Origin: Peptococcaceae bacterium
GTDB taxonomy: Bacteria > Bacillota > DSM-12270 > Thermacetogeniales > Thermacetogeniaceae
Direction: 5' to 3'
Assembly (NCBI GenBank): GCA_003132605.1
Contig: PKYJ01000083.1
Location: 1-5,907, forward strand
DNA: 5,907 bases
Below, piece after piece: positions 1-5,519 of this stretch. Below the pieces are notes generated by a model, which was given only the letters and a program-made list of their open reading frames with translations, was not told where the DNA came from and made no database searches. A program made the translations under genes and the position numbers. Numbering within the stretch: the first letter of the stretch is position 1; each line of letters opens with the position of its first letter.

Positions 1-22
1 GGTATTTATTTCCCAACGGCTG

Positions 23-31
23 TGGTATACT
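23..31 (+). promoter_or_regulatory. Probable extended -10 promoter of gltX
   Basis: TG at 23-24, one base, then TATACT at 26-31 (5 of 6 matches to TATAAT) form an extended -10 element. The -35 position, about 3-8, is AT-rich but not a recognisable TTGACA, which extended -10 promoters tolerate. It is the best promoter-like site before gltX and would give a leader of roughly 190 nt. Earlier promoters outside the window cannot be excluded. Confidence 0.4.
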
Positions 32-37
32 TTCAAA

Positions 38-179
38 CGGGCAAAATTCTGACCATGAAGCACACTGTGCCCGCCCGGGCGCCACTCCCGGGTCGAGGCC
101 TCCCTGTCGTATGCCCGCTTCCAGTGGCGAGCAATTCAAAACCGAAAGGAGCAAAGCCTGGTCATGGGAGGCCGGCTCC
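38..179 (+). promoter_or_regulatory. Structured GC-rich 5' leader of gltX, possible cis-regulatory RNA
   Basis: This stretch between the putative promoter and gltX can form several perfect helices: 38-42 with 69-73 (5 bp), 80-86 with 123-129 (7 bp, CGCCACT/AGTGGCG) and 97-104 with 166-173 (8 bp, GGCCTCCC/GGGAGGCC). The last two cross each other, so they would form a pseudoknot or be alternative folds. A CC-GAAA-GG mini-hairpin lies at 142-149, followed by GCAAAGCC at 151-158. 72-81 is a 10-bp palindrome and 167-179 can form its own small hairpin. No T-box signature (AGGGTGG...) and no T-tract terminator are seen, so an ordinary T-box attenuator is unlikely. GC-rich DNA forms chance helices, so the regulatory role is inferred. 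Confidence 0.3.
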
Positions 180-186
180 ACAAAAA

Positions 187-200
187 CTGACAATTGTCAG
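187..200. repeat. Perfect 14-bp palindrome before gltX, candidate operator
   Basis: CTGACAATTGTCAG is its own reverse complement across all 14 bases. It lies 32 bases before the chosen gltX start, between the GC-rich leader and the ribosome binding site. Its size and symmetry fit a binding site for a dimeric repressor or activator. As RNA it gives only a 5-bp stem with an AATT loop and no following T-tract, so a terminator is unlikely. No regulator is encoded in the window to pair it with. Confidence 0.4.
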
Positions 201-232
201 ATATTGTGAGCCCATTGGAACCAGGATCAATG

Positions 233-1702
233 ATGAGCGATCTACGTGTCCGTTTTGCACCTAGTCCGACCGGCAGCCTGCACATTGGCGGCGCCCGGAC
301 TGCTCTGTTCAACTGGCTTTTTGCCCGTCACAACAACGGTGTCTTTGTCCTGCGGATTGAGGATACAGACCTTGAGCGCTCCACTGGCGAATCGGCCCGC
401 GGCATTGTCTCAGCCCTCAGGTGGTTGAGCTTGGACTGGGATGAGGGCCCGGAGATCGGTGGGCCTTGCGGTCCCTACTTCCAGTCCCAGCGCCTCTGCC
501 TCTACACAGAAGCCGCCAACAAGCTGCTGGAGCAGGGCATGGCCTATTACTGCTATTGTACCCAGGAGGAATTGTCGGAGCGGCGGCAGCAGGCCATGAA
601 GGCCGGCAAGGCGTCGCGCTACGACGGGCGGTGCCGCACCCTGTCGAGGGAGGACCGGATCAGGCTGGAACAGGAGGGGCGACGCCCCGCCCTGCGCTTC
701 CACATCCCCCCGTCCGGCGTCACTGTGGTCACGGACGTGATCAGGGGGGAAGTGGCGTTTTCTCACGAGGTGCTCGACGACTTCATCATCATGAAATCGA
801 ACGGACATCCGGTTTACAACTTCGCGTGCGTGGTCGACGATTCTTCCATGAAGATCAGCCACGTGCTGCGGGCGGAGGAACACCTTTCCAACACGCCGCG
901 CCAGATCCTGATCTACCAGGCGTTAGGCGAGCCATTGCCCGTTTTTGTGCACCTGCCGATGATCCTGGCGCCGGACCGCAGCAAGCTGAGCAAGCGGCAC
1001 GGGGCGACGTCGGTGCAGGAGTTCAGCGAGCAGGGGTTTCTCCCCGAGGCGCTGTTGAATTACCTGGCTCTGCTGGGCTGGTCGCCCGAGGGGGAGGAGG
1101 AGATCATGCCCCTGCCGGAAATAGTGCGCCAGTTCTCTCTTGATCGAGTGGGAAAGAACGCCGCCATCTATGACACCAAGAAGCTCACCTGGATGAACGG
1201 CCACTACCTGAACGAGGCTGATCTCAACAGCGTCGTGGAGCAGGCAATCCCCTTCCTGCAGCAGAGAGGGCTGGTGCCGGACGATGTCTCGCCGGAGCAG
1301 CGCGAATACATTACAAGGGTCGTGGAGATCGTCCGCACCCGGGTCAAGACCCTGGCCGAGATTGCGGATGCCTCTGATTACTTCTTCAGCGACGATTTCA
1401 TATACGAAGAGAAGGGAGTGCGCAAGCACTTTTCCAAGCCAGGGGTGGACAGGCTGCTCTCAGCAGCCGCACAGCGGCTCGAGCCTCTGGAGCCGTACGA
1501 AACCCGGGTGCTGGAGGATGCCTACCGGGACCTGAGCACCGAGCTCGGCGTCAGCGCCGGAGAGATCATTCATCCGACGCGGTTGGCCTTGTCCGGACGG
1601 ACGATGGGGCCCGGGTTGTTTGAGCTGATGGCGGTCCTAGGTAAGAAAAAAACGTTGCAGCGCCTGGAACGGGCGGTGCAGTTCATCAGGCAGCAAGCCT
1701 GA
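233..1702 (+). CDS. gltX: Glutamyl-tRNA synthetase (GluRS, class I)
   Basis: Cytoplasmic enzyme that activates glutamate with ATP and attaches it to tRNA-Glu; in bacteria without glutaminyl-tRNA synthetase it also misacylates tRNA-Gln for amidation by GatCAB. The 489 residues are typical for bacterial GluRS. Visible landmarks are FAPSPTGSLHIGG (8-20, the HIGH-type ATP motif, here HIGG), RIEDTD (41-46), cysteines 107, 109 and 134 of the zinc-binding insert, NFACVVDD and RAEEHLSNTPRQ in the catalytic core, KLSKR at 251-255 (the KMSKS loop), and a helical anticodon-binding C-terminus from about residue 325. The fourth zinc ligand, His in E. coli (C-x-H), is Thr136 here. AGGA at 223-226 lies 6 bases before the ATG at 233, which I prefer; the adjacent ATG at 230 is only 3 bases away, and a TTG at 194 would add 13 non-homologous residues and lies inside the palindrome. 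cysE and cysS, which follow gltX in Bacillus, are absent here. Confidence 0.96.
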   Translation: MSDLRVRFAPSPTGSLHIGGARTALFNWLFARHNNGVFVLRIEDTDLERSTGESARGIVSALRWLSLDWDEGPEIGGPCGPYFQSQRLCLYTEAANKLLEQGMAYYCYCTQEELSERRQQAMKAGKASRYDGRCRTLSREDRIRLEQEGRRPALRFHIPPSGVTVVTDVIRGEVAFSHEVLDDFIIMKSNGHPVYNFACVVDDSSMKISHVLRAEEHLSNTPRQILIYQALGEPLPVFVHLPMILAPDRSKLSKRHGATSVQEFSEQGFLPEALLNYLALLGWSPEGEEEIMPLPEIVRQFSLDRVGKNAAIYDTKKLTWMNGHYLNEADLNSVVEQAIPFLQQRGLVPDDVSPEQREYITRVVEIVRTRVKTLAEIADASDYFFSDDFIYEEKGVRKHFSKPGVDRLLSAAAQRLEPLEPYETRVLEDAYRDLSTELGVSAGEIIHPTRLALSGRTMGPGLFELMAVLGKKKTLQRLERAVQFIRQQA

Positions 1703-1796
1703 GATTTAGGATCCGGTCATCCCGACGGCGGTCTCTTCACCCGCTCCTTTTCCCCCGCATAGTATAGAAAAATCCCACCAATAGGGGGTCGAGGAG

Positions 1797-1991
1797 ATGA
1801 CCAGCATTTGCAGCAATATCGCCGGTGTGGTGACGAGGTGGGTGGAACGGAATGCTCCATATGCGATCAATACCATGGCCAACCTTACCTATAAAGCTGT
1901 GCGGACCGCTTGTGATTTGACCAGGAAGGCTGCGGTGGCGGCGGATGACCTTATCGATACGACGTTGGGCAGGATCAGGAACCGGCTCTAA
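1797..1991 (+). CDS. Small basic helical protein, unknown function
   Basis: A 64-codon ORF 94 bases after gltX, from ATG 1797 to TAA 1991. I do not recognise a family. The product is net basic, with VTRWVERNAPYAINTMANL near the N-terminus and a likely amphipathic helix over about residues 31-63 (alternating Arg/Lys/Asp with Ala, Leu, Ile, Val). It has two cysteines (5 and 39) and no signal peptide or clear membrane span. Third codon positions are mostly G or C, as in gltX, which favours real coding. GAGGAG at 1791-1796 abuts the ATG with no spacer; a GGGGG run at 1784-1788 is 8 bases away and may serve instead. A weak -10-like TATAGA is at 1763-1768 without a -35 partner, so co-transcription with gltX is possible because no terminator separates them. 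It could be a phasin-like or surface-binding small protein, but that is a guess from helix character only. Confidence 0.5.
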   Translation: MTSICSNIAGVVTRWVERNAPYAINTMANLTYKAVRTACDLTRKAAVAADDLIDTTLGRIRNRL

Positions 1992-2105
1992 GAAGACAAG
2001 GCAAGCGCAAGGATGCCATTCCAGCATTGAGTCCTGGATGCGTGAGAAAATATATTTCGCCGCAGATAAAACTGGACAAGGTATGGAGATGCCGTCCGGG
2101 GTGGC

Positions 2106-2133
2106 TTGACAGGAAGCAGGATATGACTATAAT
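2106..2133 (+). promoter_or_regulatory. Consensus sigma-70 promoter of the tRNA pair
   Basis: TTGACA at 2106-2111 and TATAAT at 2128-2133 match both consensus hexamers perfectly with a 16-bp spacer. Transcription would start near 2140, about 10 bases before the mature 5' end of tRNA-Gln. Such a strong site fits stable RNA genes and indicates that the tRNAs are transcribed independently of gltX. Confidence 0.88.
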
Positions 2134-2149
2134 TTAAATGTGAACAAAC

Positions 2150-2223
2150 TGCGGGATGGTGTAATGGTAGCACGGGTGACTCTGGATCACTTAGCCTAGG
2201 TTCGAGTCCTAGTCCCGCAGCCA
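2150..2223 (+). tRNA. tRNA-Gln, anticodon CUG
   Basis: A 74-nt cloverleaf with encoded CCA. The acceptor stem TGCGGGA/TCCCGCA is perfectly paired with discriminator G. The D stem is GTG/CAC with a 9-nt loop containing GG. The anticodon stem GGTGA/TCACT has one G-U pair and the loop CTCTGGA places the anticodon CTG at 2182-2184. The variable loop is TAGC, and the T arm CTAGG-TTCGAGT-CCTAG is perfect. C at position 34 limits it to CAG codons, so a UUG isoacceptor must exist elsewhere. The first pair is U1-A72, the known GatCAB identity element for bacterial tRNA-Gln. Confidence 0.97.
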
Positions 2224-2228
2224 TAAAT

Positions 2229-2304
2229 GGCGCTATCGTCTAGTGGCCTAGGACACCGCCCTCTCAAGGCGGAGGCACGAGTTCGACTCTCGTTAGCGCT
2301 ACCA
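2229..2304 (+). tRNA. tRNA-Glu, anticodon CUC
   Basis: A 76-nt cloverleaf with encoded CCA, 5 bases after tRNA-Gln and in the same transcript. The acceptor stem GGCGCTA/TAGCGCT has a G1-U72 wobble as its terminal pair, with discriminator A. The D stem is GTC/GAC with an 11-nt loop. The anticodon stem CCGCC/GGCGG is perfect and the loop CTCTCAA puts the anticodon CTC at 2263-2265. The T arm is ACGAG-TTCGACT-CTCGT. It reads GAG only, so a UUC isoacceptor must be encoded elsewhere. The lack of U1-A72 and the larger D loop distinguish it from its neighbour for the amidotransferase. Confidence 0.97.
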
Positions 2305-2317
2305 TGAGCAACCAAAT

Positions 2318-2352
2318 CCCCACTGGGTTCATTACAGGTGGGGTCTATTTTT
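2318..2352 (+). terminator. Rho-independent terminator of the tRNA operon
   Basis: CCCCAC (2318-2323) pairs perfectly with GTGGGG (2338-2343) around a 14-nt loop; TG/CA can add two pairs across a bulged G. TCTATTTTT follows at 2344-2352. It starts 14 bases after the CCA of tRNA-Glu and separates the tRNA unit from the ATPase gene. Confidence 0.85.
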
Positions 2353-2391
2353 AAGTGTAACGCCCTCGGCTGCATGGACAAACAGACCTGA

Positions 2392-2414
2392 GAGGAGATA
2401 GGGATGTAATAATG
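2392..2414 (+). promoter_or_regulatory. Ribosome binding region with a start-stop codon pair before the ATPase
   Basis: GAGGAG at 2392-2397 is spaced 6 bases from an ATG at 2404 that is followed at once by TAA (2407-2409). A second TAA (2410-2412) overlaps the real ATG at 2412. The GAGGAG is 14 bases from ATG 2412, longer than usual, while the weaker AGGG at 2400-2403 is 8 bases away. Ribosomes may therefore initiate at the start-stop pair and re-initiate, or use AGGG directly. The arrangement is visible in the sequence; any regulatory effect is inferred. No convincing promoter is visible between the terminator (ending 2352) and this site. Confidence 0.4.
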
Positions 2415-4931
2415 GCTTATTTTAAGACGGGAGAACCTTTTTGGAGCATTGGGGCTTCGGATGTGACGGAGCGCCTTCAGGCGTCTCCGGATGGCCTCAC
2501 CGCTTCCGAAGCAGCCAAAAGGACTGAAGCTTACGGGCCCAATCTGCTCCGCCCGACCAAAAAGAAGGGCGTGCTGCTGGAGTTTTTGGGGCAGTTTAAA
2601 AGCCCGCTCATCTTATTATTGCTGTTTGCAGCCGTACTTTCATACTTCCTGGGAGATAGCACAGATTCCGTTATCATCCTGGTCATTGTTTTTTTTAGCG
2701 GCCTGTTAGGCTTCTGGCAGGAGCACCACGCCTCCAGTGCCATGGCCAAACTGCTGGCCATGGTGCAGGCCAGAACCAACGTCTTGCGCGATGGCAAGCC
2801 GGCGGATATTCTGCTGGAAGAGGTAGTTCCCGGCGACGTGGTTCTGCTTGCCGGCGGTGGCGTAATTCCGGCGGATTGTCTCTTGCTGGAGCACAAGGAC
2901 CTCTTTGTTGACGAGGCAGCCCTTACCGGCGAGAGCTATCCGGTGGAGAAAGAGGCGGGCGTGCTGCCAGCGGATACACCCCTTGCCCGAAGGTTAAACG
3001 CACTTTTTATGGGAACGCACGTTATCAGCGGAACCGGCAAGGCAATAGTTGTCCAGACCGGAAAGGAGACCGCATTTGGCCAGATCTCCGAGAGACTGCA
3101 AGTAAAACCCCCTGAGACCGAGTTTGAGCGCGGCATCAGGCATTTCGGCTATCTGCTGCTAGAGGTGACACTCATCCTGGTGATTGCAGTCTTTGCTATC
3201 AACGTTTACTTCCACCGCGCAGTGCTTGAATCTTTCCTCTTCTCTATGGCCCTGGCCGTGGGTTTGACGCCGCAGTTGCTGCCAGCCATCGTCTCTGTCA
3301 ACCTGGCCCAGGGTGCCCGCCAGATGGCCGCGAAGAAGGTCATCGTCAAACGCCTGGCCGCCATCGAAGATTTCGGCAGCATGGATGTTCTGTGCTCGGA
3401 TAAGACCGGCACTTTGACCGAAGGATCGGTGCAACTTAGCTCAGCCCTGGGTGTTGATGGGCAAGAATGGGATAAGGTCGCTCTGTTTGCTTATTTAAAT
3501 GCCTTTTTTCAGGTCGGTTATAAGAATCCGATTGACAGCGCCCTGACGGCGCGATCTCGCGATGTGTCCGGTTTCGAGAAGCTGGACGAGATCCCCTACG
3601 ACTTCATTCGGAAGCGCCTCAGCATCTTGGTGACCCAGGCCGGGCGGCAGTTATTGATCACCAAGGGCGCCTTTGACCAGGTGCTATCCGTATGTAGCAA
3701 TGTCGAGTCCCCCGACGGGACCGTGCGGCCCTTATCCGGTGTGGGAACGCAAGTAAGGGATCTCTACACGGAACAGAGCAAGGCCGGTTTTCGCGCTCTC
3801 GGGGTGGCCTATAAAGATTTTTCAAGCGGGAAGATCATTAAAAAAGAGGACGAGACGGAAATGACTTTTCTTGGCATACTCCTCCTCTTCGACCCGCCAA
3901 AACCTGATGTAATCACAGCCATTCAAGAACTGAACCATCTTGGGGTTAACTTGAAGATGATCACCGGCGACAATCAGTTTACCGCACTTCATGTCTGGCG
4001 ACAGATTGGACTGCCGGAGCCGCGGGTGCTTACCGGAGCAGATCTGCTCCAAATACCCGCCACAGCGCTGCCCCTGCGCGCTGCAGCAACGGAGATCTTC
4101 GCGGAGGTGGAACCCAACCAGAAGGAGCGCCTGATCCTGGCCATCCGGCAGGCTGGTCACGTAGTCGGTTTTCTGGGGGATGGCATCAATGATGGTCCGG
4201 CACTGCACGCGGCCGATGTCGGCATTTCGGTGAACACCGCGGTGGACGTGGCCAAGGAAGCTGCGTCCATCGTGCTTCTGGAAAAGGGTCTGGATGTGCT
4301 GGCAGCCGGTGTCCATGAGGGACGCCGCACCTTCGCCAACACCATCAAATACGTGTTTATGGCCACCAGCGCCAACTTCGGCAATATGTTCAGCATGGCC
4401 GGCGCCTCTCTGTTTTTGTCCTTCTTGCCCCTATTGCCGACGCAGATCCTGTTGACCAATCTGCTTACCGATCTGCCAGAGATGACGATTGCCACAGACA
4501 CAGTGGACCTGGAGTTGGTTCAGCGCCCGCAGCGCTGGAATATCGGGTTTATCCGGAGGTTTATGGTGACCTTCGGCTTGCTCAGTTCTGTTTTCGATTA
4601 CCTGACCTTTGGCGTCCTTCTCTTGGTACTGCATGCTACTACCAACCAGTTTCGGACAGGCTGGTTTTTGGAGTCGGTAGTCTCAGCCTCATTGATTGTC
4701 CTGGTGGTCCGCACACGGCACTTGTTTTACAAGAGCCGGCCAAGCATCTACCTGATCATTGCCACAGGAGTGGTGATTCTGTTAACCCTGTTTCTTCCTT
4801 ACAGCCCATTGGCAAAGATATTCGAATTTACCCACCTGCCGCCCATGTTCCTGGCAGCCCTGGTCGTGATTCTCGTTCTTTATGTAGCAGGGGCCGAGGT
4901 GGCGAAGAAGTGGTTCTATAGCCGATTGTAG
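2412..4931 (+). CDS. mgtA: P-type cation ATPase, MgtA-like (P3B magnesium-type)
   Basis: Membrane pump that couples ATP hydrolysis, through an aspartyl-phosphate, to cation movement; the MgtA class imports Mg2+. The 839 residues are complete but shorter than the roughly 900 of E. coli MgtA. In order: N-terminal cation-ATPase domain (about 10-60), M1/M2 (65-81, 86-101), actuator loop TGES (172-175), M3 (246-266), M4 with GLTPQLLP (284-291), phosphorylation site DKTGT with Asp330, nucleotide-binding KGA (418-420), MITGDN (516-521), hinge GDGINDGP (589-596), then six C-terminal spans M5-M10 from about 648 to 830, including NLLTDLPEM (683-691). The stretch VKRLAAIEDFGSMDVLCSDKTG resembles the MgtA family's IQNFGAMDILCTDKTG. 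No Cys-Pro-Cys motif or N-terminal metal-binding domain is present, which argues against heavy-metal pumps. M4 has Gln288 where E. coli MgtA has Glu, and NLLTDLPEM is closer to P2-type pumps, so the substrate is less certain than the fold. ATG 2412 is the best in-frame start. Confidence 0.85.
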   Translation: MAYFKTGEPFWSIGASDVTERLQASPDGLTASEAAKRTEAYGPNLLRPTKKKGVLLEFLGQFKSPLILLLLFAAVLSYFLGDSTDSVIILVIVFFSGLLGFWQEHHASSAMAKLLAMVQARTNVLRDGKPADILLEEVVPGDVVLLAGGGVIPADCLLLEHKDLFVDEAALTGESYPVEKEAGVLPADTPLARRLNALFMGTHVISGTGKAIVVQTGKETAFGQISERLQVKPPETEFERGIRHFGYLLLEVTLILVIAVFAINVYFHRAVLESFLFSMALAVGLTPQLLPAIVSVNLAQGARQMAAKKVIVKRLAAIEDFGSMDVLCSDKTGTLTEGSVQLSSALGVDGQEWDKVALFAYLNAFFQVGYKNPIDSALTARSRDVSGFEKLDEIPYDFIRKRLSILVTQAGRQLLITKGAFDQVLSVCSNVESPDGTVRPLSGVGTQVRDLYTEQSKAGFRALGVAYKDFSSGKIIKKEDETEMTFLGILLLFDPPKPDVITAIQELNHLGVNLKMITGDNQFTALHVWRQIGLPEPRVLTGADLLQIPATALPLRAAATEIFAEVEPNQKERLILAIRQAGHVVGFLGDGINDGPALHAADVGISVNTAVDVAKEAASIVLLEKGLDVLAAGVHEGRRTFANTIKYVFMATSANFGNMFSMAGASLFLSFLPLLPTQILLTNLLTDLPEMTIATDTVDLELVQRPQRWNIGFIRRFMVTFGLLSSVFDYLTFGVLLLVLHATTNQFRTGWFLESVVSASLIVLVVRTRHLFYKSRPSIYLIIATGVVILLTLFLPYSPLAKIFEFTHLPPMFLAALVVILVLYVAGAEVAKKWFYSRL

Positions 4932-4990
4932 ATGTTTTTAACTCTACTTAAAAAAATATTTCCGGCCGGCAGCTCCAGTTGAAAAACTTG

Positions 4991-5019
4991 TCCCGCAAGT
5001 AATTGCGGGATTTTCTCTT
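4991..5019 (+). terminator. Rho-independent terminator of the ATPase gene
   Basis: TCCCGCAA (4991-4998) and TTGCGGGA (5003-5010) form a perfect 8-bp stem closed by a GTAA tetraloop, followed by TTTTCTCTT (5011-5019). It lies 59 bases after the ATPase stop codon. The base run before the hairpin contains GAAAAA, so it could also work weakly on the opposite strand. Confidence 0.88.
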
Positions 5020-5105
5020 CGGCTGGGCGAGCATCGTTCTCGTCAGGGCGTCGCCTAGCGTGTTGATGGCCTCATCCGCTACCCCTGGCGTATAATTTAA
5101 AATGT

Positions 5106-5132
5106 TTGACATTAATAAATAAATAGTATAAC
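5106..5132 (+). promoter_or_regulatory. Possible promoter in the intergenic region
   Basis: TTGACA (5106-5111) is a perfect -35 hexamer; TATAAC (5127-5132) follows with a short 15-bp spacer, and CATAAT lies a few bases further on. The surroundings are very AT-rich, so chance matches are likely. If real, it would transcribe the non-coding stretch containing the inverted repeat at 5222-5259, possibly a long leader or small RNA before the coiled-coil gene. Confidence 0.3.
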
Positions 5133-5221
5133 ATAATAGATACCAAATGTTACTTTTTATAGTCTTATATTCCACTTAATACTTTCCTCACTTTGCCTTT
5201 CAGCACTTCCTTCCAGGAACA

Positions 5222-5259
5222 AGATGGGTAACAGTGAAAAGGATTACAACGACCCATCT
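5222..5259. repeat. 8-bp inverted repeat with 22-base spacer
   Basis: AGATGGGT (5222-5229) and ACCCATCT (5252-5259) are perfect inverted copies. No T-tract follows, so it is not a standard terminator. It could be a hairpin of an untranslated RNA or a binding site for a protein contacting two half-sites; chance cannot be excluded. Confidence 0.35.
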
Positions 5260-5455
5260 GGAGAATTACCTACCACCCAATTTCTCCACCGTGCGTTTTC
5301 AATAACAGCAGGAGGCGAAAAGAACAGGTTAGCCAGGGGGTTTACTTGGCCCATTTAGCGCATACCCATAAGAATAAAGAAGGTAGTCATTTTAATTAAT
5401 CAAATGCGGTACGCTACTATTACAGGACAAAGCACAACCTTCACTATTGTTGCCG

Positions 5456-5484
5456 TTCAGCTTTCCGTATTCCAACGTTATAAC
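5456..5484 (+). promoter_or_regulatory. Possible promoter of the coiled-coil protein gene
   Basis: TATAAC (5479-5484, 5 of 6 matches to consensus) is preceded at 17 bp by TTCAGC (5456-5461, 3 of 6). This would start transcription about 30 bases before the ATG at 5520, with the Shine-Dalgarno site inside the short leader. The weak -35 would suit an activated or alternative-sigma promoter, but that cannot be decided by eye. Confidence 0.35.
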
Positions 5485-5519
5485 CGTCAAGAGTAAATTT
5501 AAAAAAAGGAGGAATAGAT

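Larger units (their letters stand above)
4932..5519. other. Long intergenic region without a convincing gene
   Basis: These 588 bases separate the ATPase from the coiled-coil gene. They contain the terminator at 4991-5019, a GC-rich patch from about 5020 to 5090 that stands out from AT-rich flanks, a very AT-rich stretch at about 5091-5170 with promoter-like hexamers, an 8-bp inverted repeat (5222-5259), and the putative promoter of the last gene. A 75-codon reading frame exists on the minus strand (4948-5175, GTG start) but runs through the terminator hairpin and I do not accept it as a gene. A small RNA or a decayed gene or repeat could be hidden here. Confidence 0.5.

Noticed and set aside
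130..230. T-box riboswitch before gltX
   Set aside because: The conserved T-box sequence (AGGGTGG-type) and a terminator/antiterminator pair with T-tract are both missing.
194..232. TTG start extending GluRS by 13 residues
   Set aside because: The family begins at about MSDLRVRFAPSPTG; the extension has no homologous character, lies inside the palindrome, and lacks a suitable ribosome binding site.
22..264. 80-codon plus-strand ORF upstream of and overlapping gltX
   Set aside because: GTG start without a ribosome binding site, a Pro/Gly-rich low-complexity product, overlap with the gltX start, and location in GC-rich leader sequence better explained by RNA structure.
1703..1796. Terminator after gltX
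   Set aside because: No stem followed by a T-tract is present; the T-rich run at 1745-1752 is not preceded by a convincing hairpin.
1988..2224. Minus-strand ORF reading GLEPRLSDPESPVLPLHHP
   Set aside because: This is the antisense of tRNA-Gln, a well-known false protein type in databases.
2196..2381. Minus-strand ORF across tRNA-Glu and the terminator
   Set aside because: It is antisense to a tRNA and a terminator, with no ribosome binding site or recognisable domain.
4948..5175. 75-codon minus-strand ORF with GTG start and a hydrophobic N-terminus
   Set aside because: A GAGGAAAG sequence lies at a tolerable distance from the GTG, but base composition changes sharply inside the ORF, the ATPase terminator hairpin lies within it, and I recognise no family. 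It may be a relic.
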